Shown here in pieces: positions 46,707 through 55,742 of a stretch of DNA of 64,000 bases. The notes under the pieces are model-generated. The model did not search any database and was not told the DNA's origin. It worked only from the letters and a program-made list of their open reading frames with translations. Both the position numbers and the translations under genes were made by a program. Position 1 is the stretch's first letter. Each line of letters begins with the position of its first letter. The stretch comes from Bacteroidales bacterium (lineage in GTDB: Bacteria; Bacteroidota; Bacteroidia; Bacteroidales; P3): the NCBI GenBank assembly GCA_017645585.1, contig JAGCOF010000002.1, positions 94,991 to 158,990 of the forward strand. Direction: 5' to 3'.

Positions 46707-48046
46707 AAAGATTGACGATAGCACTTCTGCTGTGCGTGGGCTTGTCGGCCCACGCACAGTGGTTTACAGGCATGAGCCAGAAGACCGGTCTGGCACTTTG
46801 TATTCACCTGACCGACAACTCGGCCGAGCTATACAGCCCCATGCAGACCATGGAGCCAATACCGGTGAGCACCTATAGCCTCGAGGGCGACCACCTGACT
46901 CTTGAATGTAAAAGCATTGGACTGAAAATAAACCTTACGCGGCATGACAGCACCTTCAGTGGATATTGGAAGCAAAGCATCCTAAAGGAGGATATCACCT
47001 TCTACCCCACCGACACAATCTTCCAGCTGCGACGTCCGCAGACCCCAGAGCCGCCCTACCGCTTCGACGAGGAGACCATTACCGCCGACTACACCGACAG
47101 CCAGGGCAACAAGGTGCACCTCGAAGGCACCCTCACCTATCCCAAGGGTGGAGGCAAATTCCCAACGATGGTGCTCGTGAGTGGCAGTGGCCAGCAGAAC
47201 CGCGACGAGGAAATCATGCAGCACAAGCCTTTCCTCGTGTTGGCCGACTATCTGGCCTCGCGTGGCATCGCCGTGCTGCGCTATGATGACCGTGGCGTGG
47301 GTGCCAGCACCGGCGAGGTGGAGAAAGCCGACACGCGCCTCTTCGCCGAGGATGCCGAAGCCATGTTCAATGCAGTGCGCAAGAACACGCATGTTGACCC
47401 CAAGCGCCTCGGCATTGGCGGACACAGCGAGGGCGGTGCCATCGCACCAATGGTGGCGGCGAGAAACAAGGACGTAAAGTTTGTGGTGATGCTTGCCGGA
47501 CAGGGCTGCATCGGACTTGAAGTGCTGGTGCAGCAGAACGAGGCCCTGTTCCGTGCTCGCGGCGTAAGCGAGAAGTTGTGCAAAAAGCGTGGAGCCTGCA
47601 TGCGCGAGTTGTTCATGCTTCCGCAAGGCAGCAAGGTGAAAGACTACCAGGCAGTCATCGTGCGCCACCTTGACAGCCTCACCCAAGCCGAGGCCGACAG
47701 CATCGACCTGAAAAAAGGCATGGCTCACGCTATCAAACAGCAACTCGACACCCGATGGATGCAGACTTTCCTTAAACTCGACCCTGCCGAATATTTACCG
47801 AATGTGAAATGCCCAATCCTTGCATTGAACGGATGGAAAGATTGTCAGGTGCTGTGCGAGCCGAACCTTGACCGGATAGAGAGCCTTACCGAAGGGCGCG
47901 CCGTGTGCATCCGGAATCAGTGGCTCAACCATCTGTTCCAACATTGCAACACCGGCAGCCCGGATGAATACATGCTGATAGAGGAAACATTCGACCCCTA
48001 CACCATGACAACCATTGCCGATTGGATACTCGCCTTAGGCAAGTAA
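46703..48046 (+). CDS. Exported alpha/beta hydrolase
   Basis: This 447-residue protein has a signal peptide (MKRLTIALLLCVGLSAHAQ), an N-terminal beta domain (about 20-130) and an alpha/beta hydrolase domain with oxyanion region 'VLVSGSGQQNRDE', nucleophile Ser in GGHSEGG (about residue 240), the acid in 'LALNGWKD' and His in 'NQWLNHLFQHC'. It resembles YqiA/BAAT-like serine hydrolases of the periplasm. Last gene of the SPFH operon; it converges on the SDR gene with a two-base gap. Confidence 0.87.
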   Translation: MKRLTIALLLCVGLSAHAQWFTGMSQKTGLALCIHLTDNSAELYSPMQTMEPIPVSTYSLEGDHLTLECKSIGLKINLTRHDSTFSGYWKQSILKEDITFYPTDTIFQLRRPQTPEPPYRFDEETITADYTDSQGNKVHLEGTLTYPKGGGKFPTMVLVSGSGQQNRDEEIMQHKPFLVLADYLASRGIAVLRYDDRGVGASTGEVEKADTRLFAEDAEAMFNAVRKNTHVDPKRLGIGGHSEGGAIAPMVAARNKDVKFVVMLAGQGCIGLEVLVQQNEALFRARGVSEKLCKKRGACMRELFMLPQGSKVKDYQAVIVRHLDSLTQAEADSIDLKKGMAHAIKQQLDTRWMQTFLKLDPAEYLPNVKCPILALNGWKDCQVLCEPNLDRIESLTEGRAVCIRNQWLNHLFQHCNTGSPDEYMLIEETFDPYTMTTIADWILALGK

Positions 48047-48048
48047 CA

Positions 48049-48891
48049 TCAACTGCCCAGACGCAGTTTGGCAGCCTGGCGCATGAAAGCATCCCACCAA
48101 CGGGTGGGCAGCACGGCATGGAGGTCAAGTGTCAGGTGGGCACCACGGCCACGACAGTAACGTGCGTGCGGATGATGGCCGTTCACAGCATGACATACCG
48201 CCCGGGTAATCACCTTGGGTGAGGAGAAGAAATTCGACTCATAGGCCCAACGCATGGCATTGGCCCACGGGCGGGCCTGCGGTTCGTAGGCAGTACCGGT
48301 CGAAGAGTCAATCAGGTTGCGGGCGGCGATGATGCCCCAATCGGTCTTGATGGGACCGGGCTCTATGAGTACCACATCGATGCCGAAAGGCTTGGCCTCG
48401 ATGCGCAAAGCATCGCTGAGGGCCTCAACGGCATACTTGGTGACATTGTACCAGGCACCGAAATAGAACACAGCCTTGCCGGCGACAGAAGAAGTGTTGA
48501 TGATGCGTCCACTGCCTTGACTACGCATGGCGGGTAGCACCAGCTGACACAGACGAGCCAAGCCAAAAACATTGACTTCCACCTGGCGACGAGCTTCGTC
48601 CATCGACACGTTTTCCACGGCCCCGAAGTAGCCGTAGCCAGCATTATTGAAAAGCACATCAATTCTTCCCTCACGCTCCAGGATGGCAGCAATTCCCTCA
48701 GCCATAGAGGTCTCGTCGGTGACATCCATCCGCAGCACCTGGACACCGTGGGCCTTGAGGGGTTCCATAAGCTCCACTCGGCGCGCAGCGGCATAGACAC
48801 GATGACCCTGGTCGGCAAGGGTCTGCGCTGCATCATAGCCGATGCCGCTGCTGGCTCCGGTGATAAGGATGACTTTATTGGTTGTTTTCAT
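48049..48891 (-). CDS. Short-chain dehydrogenase/reductase
   Basis: This 280-residue oxidoreductase has the nucleotide-binding GASSGIGYD motif (about residue 12), 'NNAG' and the catalytic Ser-Tyr-Lys set ('INTSSVAGK' and YNVTK). A classical SDR of the DltE/oxidoreductase type; the substrate cannot be told. It is downstream of the radical SAM gene with a 12-base gap, so the two are probably co-transcribed. Confidence 0.9.
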   Translation of the reverse strand: MKTTNKVILITGASSGIGYDAAQTLADQGHRVYAAARRVELMEPLKAHGVQVLRMDVTDETSMAEGIAAILEREGRIDVLFNNAGYGYFGAVENVSMDEARRQVEVNVFGLARLCQLVLPAMRSQGSGRIINTSSVAGKAVFYFGAWYNVTKYAVEALSDALRIEAKPFGIDVVLIEPGPIKTDWGIIAARNLIDSSTGTAYEPQARPWANAMRWAYESNFFSSPKVITRAVCHAVNGHHPHARYCRGRGAHLTLDLHAVLPTRWWDAFMRQAAKLRLGS

Positions 48892-48903
48892 GCTTCTTAA
48901 TGT

Positions 48904-49674
48904 TTAATTGTCCTCAACGGCCCCCTTGATCTGCACACGGTAGCCTTCGTCGATGATGGGTTGCACAAGGGCTTTCATCTCCTGCGGACTGAACTTCTGA
49001 AGGCCTTGCATTGGCGTGGGGCGGTCAATAGTGTAGACCATCCACTCGCGAGGTTTCAGGAGTCTGACAATGGCCATCAAGCCCTCTGCCACTTCGGGAC
49101 GAGAGGAGTCGAAATCGGGCGAACGCAGCATGCAGGTCTGTAGCACGAAATTGCCGTTGAACTGCTTGAGGGCCTCCACCACACGTGCCACATCGTAGCC
49201 CGGTGCAGGCTGGTTGATCTTCTCCACCAACTCGTTGGTGGGGGCGTCAATCTTCATGATGGGGTTATCGACACGACGCAGGGCATTGAACACTTCGGGC
49301 AAGTGCACACGCGTGGCGTTGCTCAGCACGCTGACCTTGGCCTGAGGGTAATATTGGTCGCGCAAGCGCAGGGTATCGTCAATAATCTGTGGGAATTCGG
49401 GATTGAGGGTCGGCTCACCATCGCCACTGAAAGTGATGCTGTCTACCGGAGTGCCTTCTGCGATGAGTTTCACAAGCATACGCTCCAGGTCGCCACGCAC
49501 CTTGGCGGCTGTGGGCAGCACGGTATCGTTGCGGCCGTCACGATTCCAACCACACTCACAATAAATGCAATCGAAGTTGCAGATTTTGCCCTTCTCGGGC
49601 AGAAGGTTGATACCTAAAGAACTGCCGAGACGACGACTGAAAATAGGTCCAAATACAGTTTCCTCTCTTACCAT
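48904..49674 (-). CDS. Radical SAM protein (COG0731-like Fe-S oxidoreductase)
   Basis: This 256-residue enzyme has the radical SAM cluster motif CNFDCIYC (about residue 28, CxxxCxxC) after 'VFGPIFSRRLGSSLGINLLP', the typical opening of the COG0731 group, and 'SGDGEPTLNPEF' for SAM binding. The group is uncharacterised in Bacteroidetes; related enzymes modify tRNA bases. ATG 49674 is preferred to the start 33 bases upstream because it matches family starts. Confidence 0.88.
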   Translation of the reverse strand: MVREETVFGPIFSRRLGSSLGINLLPEKGKICNFDCIYCECGWNRDGRNDTVLPTAAKVRGDLERMLVKLIAEGTPVDSITFSGDGEPTLNPEFPQIIDDTLRLRDQYYPQAKVSVLSNATRVHLPEVFNALRRVDNPIMKIDAPTNELVEKINQPAPGYDVARVVEALKQFNGNFVLQTCMLRSPDFDSSRPEVAEGLMAIVRLLKPREWMVYTIDRPTPMQGLQKFSPQEMKALVQPIIDEGYRVQIKGAVEDN

Positions 49675-49713
49675 GTCATTTATTTTGTTGCCATTAACGC
49701 ACAACAACTCTTT

Positions 49714-50421
49714 TTATTGTGCAAATTCAATATAGGGCAGCAGGCGCTGCAAGGTGCTATCGGCCATCGACGGAACGGCTCGCAAATCATCGACCGTAGT
49801 AAACCTGATGCCTCGGTCGCGCAAACGGATAATGTCGCGGGCCTGATAGTATTCAATATAGGGGTGACGTATAAGCTGCTTCAACGTGATGGTGTCGAGG
49901 CATATACGGCGTATGCTGTCGGCATTGATGGTGATGTATGGTTCGATGTGACCGAGCAACTCCGGCGTAAAACCATAGACCTCCATCAGTTGGCCCTTGT
50001 CGACGAAGCCACCCAACCGCTCGCGGTAGCGCACAATACGTTTGGCGAACGTCGGACCTATGCCATGCAACAACATCAAGGTGGTAGTGTCAGCTGTATT
50101 CAACTCCACCACAAGCGGTTTCCTGCGCGCCGGTGGTTCGGAGTGGGAATAGCGTATTGTATCGACAGCCTCGCTTACGCGTTGATAGTATTTCGGTTTA
50201 TCATACTGATATACATGCTTTTTATAGCGACTGCGAAATACCGAGTCTTCTTGGGAGGTCAAAATTACGCTATCAGTATCGGCGACAGCGGCTGGTTGGG
50301 GCCTTGCCGCACCCCATCGCGATGAAAAAAAAGCCACCCCTAACAAAAACAGCAATCCCACTGATACCCAAATAATACCGAGTACCTGCGAACGCATTGG
50401 ACCCTGCTTTTTATCATTCAT
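49714..50421 (-). CDS. Helix-hairpin-helix (ComEA-like) membrane-anchored protein
   Basis: This 235-residue protein has an N-terminal membrane helix ('VLGIIWVSVGLLFLLGVAFF'), a polar linker and tandem HhH motifs: 'ELNTADTTTLMLLHGIGPTFAKRIVRYRERLGGF' (about 128-161) and a second set ('HPYIEYYQARDIIRLRDRG'). HhH domains of this kind bind DNA outside the cell in competence (ComEA). comEC is present in the same window at 56380. The start is ATG 50421; the longer reading crosses the tRNA-Val promoter on the other strand. Confidence 0.85.
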   Translation of the reverse strand: MNDKKQGPMRSQVLGIIWVSVGLLFLLGVAFFSSRWGAARPQPAAVADTDSVILTSQEDSVFRSRYKKHVYQYDKPKYYQRVSEAVDTIRYSHSEPPARRKPLVVELNTADTTTLMLLHGIGPTFAKRIVRYRERLGGFVDKGQLMEVYGFTPELLGHIEPYITINADSIRRICLDTITLKQLIRHPYIEYYQARDIIRLRDRGIRFTTVDDLRAVPSMADSTLQRLLPYIEFAQ

Positions 50422-50457
50422 TGTGAAGAAAAATTTTGTCGGTCTAAAAAAAAGTTG

Positions 50458-50466
50458 TACTTTTGC
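50458..50466 (+). promoter_or_regulatory. -7 promoter element of tRNA-Val (CAC)
   Basis: TACTTTTGC followed by ACCCGCTTTC, as at tRNA-Asn; TTTTGTC upstream is the -33 candidate. Confidence 0.75.
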
Positions 50467-50507
50467 ACCCGCTTTCCTCGGAAACGAGTGGATGTCCAAG
50501 TGGAAAA

Positions 50508-50582
50508 GGTCTGTTAGCTCAGTTGGTTCAGAGCGCTTCCTTCACACGGAAGAGGTCGAGAGTTCGAATCTCCCACAGACCA
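50508..50582 (+). tRNA. tRNA-Val (anticodon CAC)
   Basis: Acceptor GGTCTGT / ACAGACC is perfect; D stem GCTC/GAGC; anticodon stem CTTCC/GGAAG with loop TTCACAC. The T stem GAGAG/CTCCC has one mismatch. Discriminator A; CCA is not encoded. Confidence 0.94.
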
Positions 50583-50583
50583 C

Positions 50584-50613
50584 AAAAAAAGCACCTTTAG
50601 AGGTGCTTTTTTT
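50584..50613 (+). terminator. Intrinsic terminator of tRNA-Val (CAC)
   Basis: AAAAAAAGCACC / GGTGCTTTTTTT around TTTAGA. It can also serve the convergent epimerase gene. Confidence 0.88.
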
Positions 50614-50618
50614 ATTTC

Positions 50619-51752
50619 TCAATAGTTGATGATTTCCTGCACGATACGTTCTGCCGCATGCCCGTCGCCGAAGAGTGGCGGGAACTGCACCTGCATGCCT
50701 GCGAGACTGCTGTAGGCCTCGGTGATGCGGGTCGTATCTGCATCGGCCAGAATTCCCGCACCATGGGCAATGATTTCGACCCATTCGGTTTCCGGACGCA
50801 GGATGATGCATGGACGTCCATAGAAGAAAGCCTCTTTCTGCACGCCACCGCTATCGGTCAGCACCACCTGCGCATGTCGTTCAAGCTCAATAATCTCAAA
50901 GAAAGAGGCCGGCGGGATGATTAGTATATTCTCCTCCCTCTTCAATGCAGCGTAAACCTGGCTATCGACATTCTGTTCCAAGAGCTTGGCCGTCCTCGGA
51001 TGGAGCGGCAGCACTACCCGCGTCTGGTGCGCGATGGCCAGCAGCGCACGAAAGATTGCAGTGAGACGTTGATGATTGTCAGTGTTGTAGTCACGGTGGA
51101 TAGTAGCCAAAACAAATGGCGTAGCGCTCAATCCCAAGCGTTCAATTATATCGCACCGTGAAGCGGATAAATTAGCGTAGTACAGGCTGTTGTCATACAT
51201 CACATCGCCGCTGTTCACCACGCTGCGTCTTTTACCATCGGCAAACAGCGCCTGCGAATCGGCTATTCCTTCGCGCCGAAGGTTTTCCATAGCCGTAGCC
51301 GTAGGTGCAAAGCAGATGTTGGAGAGGTGGTCGCATACGATACGGTTCTGCTCCTCGGGCATAGTCATGTTGAACGACCGCAACCCTGCCTCTATATGAA
51401 ACACCGGCACATGCAGCTTCGCAGCAGCCACAGAGGCTGCCAAGGTGGAGTTGGTGTCGCCGTAGACAACCACACCGTCGAAGTGTTCACGCATCAGCAC
51501 CTCTTCAATGCCGGCAATCATCTTGGCGGTCTGGGCACCGTGGCTACCCGACCCCACAGAGAGCTGATAATGAGGTTCGGGAATACCGAGTTCGTCAAAG
51601 AAGACGCCACTCATATTGCTGTCGTAGTGCTGTCCGGTATGCAGTATACACTCCTCTATCTCAGTGGCATAATGCTCCTTGATAGCACGCGTGAGGGCTG
51701 CCGCCTTGATAATTTGGGGACGCGCCCCAACAATATTCAGAATACGCTTCAT
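50619..51752 (-). CDS. wecB: Non-hydrolysing UDP-sugar 2-epimerase (WecB/WbpI family)
   Basis: This 377-residue epimerase has the family markers 'VGARPQIIKA', 'HTGQHYDSNMS', 'VYGDTNSTLA', 'HIEAGLRSF' and 'SGGVQKEAFF', with catalytic Asp/Glu residues in these blocks. The family inverts C2 of UDP-GlcNAc or of UDP-2,3-diacetamido-glucuronate. Since the WlbA/WlbC/WlbB genes that make the latter lie next door, the WbpI/WlbD role (making UDP-ManNAc3NAcA) is more likely than WecB; this is inference from context. It is cut off from those genes by the opposed UpxY gene. Confidence 0.87.
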   Translation of the reverse strand: MKRILNIVGARPQIIKAAALTRAIKEHYATEIEECILHTGQHYDSNMSGVFFDELGIPEPHYQLSVGSGSHGAQTAKMIAGIEEVLMREHFDGVVVYGDTNSTLAASVAAAKLHVPVFHIEAGLRSFNMTMPEEQNRIVCDHLSNICFAPTATAMENLRREGIADSQALFADGKRRSVVNSGDVMYDNSLYYANLSASRCDIIERLGLSATPFVLATIHRDYNTDNHQRLTAIFRALLAIAHQTRVVLPLHPRTAKLLEQNVDSQVYAALKREENILIIPPASFFEIIELERHAQVVLTDSGGVQKEAFFYGRPCIILRPETEWVEIIAHGAGILADADTTRITEAYSSLAGMQVQFPPLFGDGHAAERIVQEIINY

Positions 51753-51800
51753 CTGTTATTTAAAAAATAGCATAAAACACAATAATTTACCACATCCCTC

Positions 51801-51815
51801 GTTTACGGGGTAAAC
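51801..51815 (+). promoter_or_regulatory. GTTTAC/GTAAAC inverted repeat before the UpxY gene
   Basis: GTTTACGGGGTAAAC lies 10 bases before the ATG, within the 73-base divergent region. It could be an operator or form a small hairpin that covers the ribosome binding region. Confidence 0.4.
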
Positions 51816-51825
51816 AACATCTACT

Positions 51826-52374
51826 ATGTTAGACTCCAAACCTTCCTGGGTAGCCGTGATGACCTATCCCAACGCCGAATCCCTTGTAGCCCAACGCTTC
51901 GAGGATGCCGAGCCTCCGATAGAACATTATTTGCCTAAGATCGCCGGACGCGACAAGCGCTTCAAGAAGAACCCCCTCCCCGAGAAGGCCATGTTTCCCT
52001 GCTACCTCTTCGCTCGCATCAACAACAAGCAAATCTACCAGACCCGCACCACGCGCGGCGTGCTGCGCATTGTCAGCACCCAGCATAGCATCATACAGGT
52101 CCCCGACCGCGACATTGAGAATATCCGCCGCTTCGAAGCCTCGCTACGCGACATCCACATTCACGAAACCATCAAGCTGGTGCGCGGAGCCCACATCCAC
52201 ATCACCGAAGGCGAATTCGCCGGCATGGAGGGCACCATAGTCAAGGGCTGCAAGGACGGAAACTTCTGTGTCAGCATCGATGTGATGCATGTCTCCATCG
52301 TCGTGCAACTGCGCCGCGAGGAATTAATCCCCGTCATGGAAGAGGCCGAGCAAGAATCCAAATACAATCTATAG
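51826..52374 (+). CDS. UpxY-type NusG-like transcription antiterminator
   Basis: This 182-residue protein has an NGN domain ('[20 protein letters not shown]...[11 protein letters not shown]', about 8-105) and a C-terminal KOW-like part ('[22 protein letters not shown]', about 118-140). UpxY proteins let RNA polymerase read through the long capsule operons of Bacteroides and usually are the first gene of the operon they control. Here it is alone on the plus strand, between the epimerase and the wlb genes, which read the other way; its stop overlaps the end of wlbB. Its target is therefore unclear. Confidence 0.85.
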   Translation: MLDSKPSWVAVMTYPNAESLVAQRFEDAEPPIEHYLPKIAGRDKRFKKNPLPEKAMFPCYLFARINNKQIYQTRTTRGVLRIVSTQHSIIQVPDRDIENIRRFEASLRDIHIHETIKLVRGAHIHITEGEFAGMEGTIVKGCKDGNFCVSIDVMHVSIVVQLRREELIPVMEEAEQESKYNL

Positions 52375-52932
52375 CATTTGCAACTGCCCGTCGCGCTCTT
52401 CATAGCGGCGACCACAGGAGCACTGCAGGCTGTCATCCAGGCGTTTGCCACACTCACACACCCACCCTATCCGCCTGGCAGGCACACCGGCCATGAGGGC
52501 ATAGTCGGGCACGTCTTTCGTCACTACAGCACCAGCTGCTATCAAAGCGCTGCGACCCACCGTATGGCCACAGACCACCGTGCAGTTGGCTCCCAACGAG
52601 GCACCTTCCTTGACCAAAGTCTTGGCGTAGACGCCGTGCACCGGGAAGTGAGCCCGCGGGGTCGTCACATTGGTAAACACACAGGAAGGGCCACAGAAGA
52701 CATTGTCCTCCAGCTCCACGCCCTCATACAGCGACACATTGTTTTGTATGCGGACGCCATTCCCCACATGCACATTGTTGCCCACATTGACATTCTGTCC
52801 CAACGAGCAGTTACGGCCTATGCGAGCCCCACGCTGCACATGACAGAAGTGCCATATCTTGGTACCCTCGCCAATCTGCACATCGTCGTCGATGTAGGAC
52901 GACTCATGCACGAAATATCCTTTATTTTCCAT
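52369..52932 (-). CDS. wlbB: UDP-3-amino-sugar N-acetyltransferase, WlbB/WbpD-like
   Basis: This 187-residue left-handed beta-helix acyltransferase has hexapeptide repeats ('[25 protein letters not shown]', '[21 protein letters not shown]') and the closing '[23 protein letters not shown]'. The WlbB family acetylates the 3-amino group of UDP-GlcNAc3NA. The C-terminus adds a four-cysteine zinc-ribbon-like tail ([16 protein letters not shown]). ATG 52932 is chosen; it overlaps the end of wlbC by 11 bases. Confidence 0.86.
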   Translation of the reverse strand: MENKGYFVHESSYIDDDVQIGEGTKIWHFCHVQRGARIGRNCSLGQNVNVGNNVHVGNGVRIQNNVSLYEGVELEDNVFCGPSCVFTNVTTPRAHFPVHGVYAKTLVKEGASLGANCTVVCGHTVGRSALIAAGAVVTKDVPDYALMAGVPARRIGWVCECGKRLDDSLQCSCGRRYEERDGQLQML

Positions 52933-54070
52933 GTCTATAGAATTCAATTACTGCATCCACCACACGGTCCTGCATCTCACGGGTGAGTTCGGTGTGCATG
53001 GGCAACGAAAGCACGGAGTCGGCCAACCGCTTCGCCACCACAAGAGGTTCTGCCGCACGGGCTATCTTTTTGAAAGCCTCCTGCTCCTGCAGCGGTAGCG
53101 GATAATAGACCATGCTGGGTATCCCTCGCTCGGCAAGCCAGGCCTTCAAGGCATCACGCCTGCCATCAGGCACCTGCAGCGTGTATTGATGATATACATG
53201 TGTGCTATTCGGCTGCTCCACCGGAGTCAGCAGGCAGCTCTCCTCGGAGTCAAAGGCTTTGAAACGTTCGGTATAGTAGTGTGCCGCCTCGCGCCGTGCA
53301 CTGCAATAGCCATCCAAATGGCGGAGCTTGACATCCAGCACTGCAGCCTGCAAGGCATCCAGACGCGAGTTGCAGCCAATAACGTCGTGATGATACTTGA
53401 CACGCTGGCCGTGGTTGGCAATCATGCGGAGCCTTTCATAAAGAGCTTCCTCGGAGGTAAACATGGCACCGCCATCGCCGAAACAACCCAAGTTCTTCGA
53501 CGGGAAGAAGGAGGTGCACCCCACGGTGCCCATGGTGCCCGTCTTGGCCTTATGGCCGTCGGCAAAAGTATACTCTGCGCCAATGGCCTGTGCGTTGTCC
53601 TCAACTACAAACAGGTGGTGCTCGTCGGCGAAACGCAGTACAGGTTCCATGTCGCAACTCTGCCCAAACAGGTGCACAGGGATGATGGCCCTGGTCTTGT
53701 CAGTAAGGGCGCGGCCGATGTTGTCGACCGTCACATTGAAGGTGCGCGGGTCCACGTCCACCATCACGGGAGTCAGGCCCAGCAACCCAATCACCTCGGC
53801 CGATGCCACATAGGTGAAGGCAGGCACAATCACCTCGTCACCAGGCTTCAAACCCAGCGCCATCAAGGCTATCTGCAATGCGTCGGTGCCGTTGCCGCAA
53901 GTCACCGCCGAGCAGCCGCCCATATAGCACGACAGGTGCTCGGTGAAGTCGGCCACGGCCTTGCCACCGATGAATGACGTGCCGTCAATCACCACCTGCA
54001 TGGCGGCATCCACCTCATCTTTGATTTTAAGGTATTGCCCCCTCAAATCCACCATTTGCATCTTTTCCAT
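52922..54070 (-). CDS. wlbC: PLP-dependent sugar aminotransferase, WlbC/WbpE-like (PorR family)
   Basis: This 382-residue DegT/DnrJ/EryC1/StrS aminotransferase has the cofactor Lys in SFFPSKNLG (about residue 187), '[12 protein letters not shown]' and '[11 protein letters not shown]'. WlbC puts the 3-amino group on UDP-3-keto-GlcNAcA. The P. gingivalis homologue PorR is needed to make anionic LPS and to anchor T9SS cargo. It lies between wlbB and wlbA, with short gaps, in pathway order. Confidence 0.9.
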   Translation of the reverse strand: MEKMQMVDLRGQYLKIKDEVDAAMQVVIDGTSFIGGKAVADFTEHLSCYMGGCSAVTCGNGTDALQIALMALGLKPGDEVIVPAFTYVASAEVIGLLGLTPVMVDVDPRTFNVTVDNIGRALTDKTRAIIPVHLFGQSCDMEPVLRFADEHHLFVVEDNAQAIGAEYTFADGHKAKTGTMGTVGCTSFFPSKNLGCFGDGGAMFTSEEALYERLRMIANHGQRVKYHHDVIGCNSRLDALQAAVLDVKLRHLDGYCSARREAAHYYTERFKAFDSEESCLLTPVEQPNSTHVYHQYTLQVPDGRRDALKAWLAERGIPSMVYYPLPLQEQEAFKKIARAAEPLVVAKRLADSVLSLPMHTELTREMQDRVVDAVIEFYRHGK

Positions 54071-54086
54071 GACAAATCAGCGTTAA

Positions 54087-55070
54087 TCAGTATTTCACAT
54101 CATCCCAACCGAAAGGATGCGGCGCCAGCGGCAAGCGGGCAAGGGGATGATAATCACCCTTCAAACCGATGGGCGTCGAGTGGCGTATATCGCTCACTAT
54201 CTGTATGCTGTTGCGAGCCTCGCTGATGCGGAAACCGCGACCAGCGAAAATCTCCTCATAGCTTAGTGTGTGCAACTCGGTGAATCCCTGACTGAACTCG
54301 AACGCATCGCCGTCGACCGTCATCAGGCGGTAGGTGCGCTTCTCGCCCTGCACCGCATCGGGCGGCAGGCAGGCGGCATTGATGCTGAGGAAGTAGCGCA
54401 CACGAGCCTGCTTCAGCTCCAGATAGCCCGCCACACGGTCGTGGCTCATCACATGGACGATATTCCTTTGCACAGGTCCGAAGATCCACTGCAACATATC
54501 GTAGAAGTGCACACCGATGTTGGTGGCCACACCACCGCTCTTGTGCACATCGCCCTTCCACGAGGTATAGTACCACCGGCCACGCGAGGTAATATAGGTG
54601 AGGTCAACATCATAGAGCTTATCCTTCGGGCCTTCCTCCACCTTGCGCTTCAGCGCCCTGATAGAGTCGTGCAGACGCAGCTGCAGTATCGTGTAGGCAT
54701 TGTGACCGGTCTGCCGCTCAACCTCCATCAGGTTGTCTATATTGTAGGGGTTGAGCACCAGCGGTTTCTCACAAATCACATTGCAGCCCAGACGCAAACC
54801 GTAGCGGATAAACGCATCGTGGGTATAGTTGGGCGTGCAAACCGTGAGCCACTCGATGGGATTATCAGTCTGTTGGCGCTTGGTAAAGAAGCGGTCGAAC
54901 AACACCTGCTCCGTAAAAAACGCACACTCGGGGAAGGAACTGTCCAACCTGCCCACACTGTCAAACAGGTCATAGGCACCCACCAGATTGTTGCCCGTAT
55001 CGGCAATGGCTTTCAAATGACGCGGGGCAATGTATCCCGCCACACCTATCAATGCAAAATTTTTCATCAA
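54087..55070 (-). CDS. wlbA: UDP-GlcNAc-uronate 3-dehydrogenase, WlbA-like (Gfo/Idh/MocA)
   Basis: This 327-residue oxidoreductase has the distinctive WlbA start 'NFALIGVAGYIAPRHLKAI' (Rossmann fold) and 'NVICEKPLVLN' carrying the catalytic Lys, then 'SGGVATNIGVHFYDMLQWIFG'. WlbA oxidises C3 of UDP-N-acetyl-glucosaminuronate and regenerates NAD with 2-oxoglutarate. It is the first gene of the wlbA-wlbC-wlbB unit and has a -7 element at 55147. The UDP-GlcNAc 6-dehydrogenase that feeds the pathway is not in the window. Confidence 0.9.
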   Translation of the reverse strand: MMKNFALIGVAGYIAPRHLKAIADTGNNLVGAYDLFDSVGRLDSSFPECAFFTEQVLFDRFFTKRQQTDNPIEWLTVCTPNYTHDAFIRYGLRLGCNVICEKPLVLNPYNIDNLMEVERQTGHNAYTILQLRLHDSIRALKRKVEEGPKDKLYDVDLTYITSRGRWYYTSWKGDVHKSGGVATNIGVHFYDMLQWIFGPVQRNIVHVMSHDRVAGYLELKQARVRYFLSINAACLPPDAVQGEKRTYRLMTVDGDAFEFSQGFTELHTLSYEEIFAGRGFRISEARNSIQIVSDIRHSTPIGLKGDYHPLARLPLAPHPFGWDDVKY

Positions 55071-55146
55071 ATCATTATTTTGAACATAGCGAAGGCTTGG
55101 GGTTTAACGGGCTTGGACCGTACCCCAGCATACCGATTTTGAAAGT

Positions 55147-55155
55147 GCAAAAATA
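55147..55155 (-). promoter_or_regulatory. -7 promoter element of the wlb unit
   Basis: Minus-strand TATTTTTGC, giving a leader of about 70 bases before wlbA. Confidence 0.65.
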
Positions 55156-55210
55156 CAAAAAAAAATTATATTATTGCGTTATTGTGTGATTGCGTTCAAA
55201 CTATCCTGCG

Positions 55211-55286
55211 CTGCCCAACCCTTACCAAGAACCTACCAAGAACTTACCAAGGACTTCCCATCGACTTCCCATCGACTACCACGGTG
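55211..55286. repeat. 11-bp register array G, ending in a palindrome
   Basis: CTTACCAAGAA, CCTACCAAGAA, CTTACCAAGGA, CTTCCCATCGA (twice), then CTACCACGGTG, which is part of the palindrome CGACTACCACGGTGGTCG (55273-55290; two G-T type positions). It lies between the wlb promoter and tRNA-Val (GAC). Confidence 0.83.
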
Positions 55287-55440
55287 GTCGTACACATGTC
55301 GTTCATTCGAGCCGTCAACGGTTGGCTGGTGTTGTGTATATCAACTCATTAACATTCCTCGGGGCCAACTCTATCATTTTGATGCGTTGATCCTGGGTTA
55401 AACAGCCGAAAGACGATTGAAAAAGCAGCCGGAAAGATAT

Positions 55441-55470
55441 AAAAAAAGCGATGCAGCAACCTGCATCGCT
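55441..55470 (-). terminator. Intrinsic terminator of tRNA-Val (GAC)
   Basis: Minus-strand AGCGATGCAG / CTGCATCGCT around a 4-base loop, then seven T. Confidence 0.88.
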
Positions 55471-55478
55471 TGGGAGTG

Positions 55479-55553
55479 TGATCTGCACAAGATTTGAACT
55501 TGTGACCTCTTGCCTGTCAAGCAAGCGCTCTAAACCAACTGAGCTAGCAGATC
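55479..55553 (-). tRNA. tRNA-Val (anticodon GAC)
   Basis: Acceptor GATCTGC / GCAGATC, anticodon stem CTTGC/GCAAG with loop TTGACAG, and T stem ACAAG/CTTGT are all perfect. Discriminator A; CCA is not encoded. It faces tRNA-Val (CAC) across the wlb locus. Confidence 0.95.
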
Positions 55554-55584
55554 AATCAAGCACTTTTTCTCCTCAAAAGCGGGT

Positions 55585-55593
55585 GCAAAAGTA
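55585..55593 (-). promoter_or_regulatory. -7 promoter element of tRNA-Val (GAC)
   Basis: Minus-strand TACTTTTGC followed by ACCCGCTTTTG, as at the other two tRNAs. Confidence 0.75.
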
Positions 55594-55636
55594 CAAACAT
55601 TTTTAGAACTGACCAAATTATTTTGAAAAAAAAATG

Positions 55637-55645
55637 TATCTTTGC
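55637..55645 (+). promoter_or_regulatory. -7 promoter element of the nitroreductase gene
   Basis: TATCTTTGC, about 100 bases before the chosen ATG. An upstream in-frame ATG at 55680 would shorten the leader. Confidence 0.65.
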
Positions 55646-55742
55646 AAACAACCAAAGAGAACAGCGCACCTGTATCTCTATGGAAATGAACAGAAAACAA
55701 ACCAACCACAACCAACCGTCACACCCTCAAAAAAATAGACAG

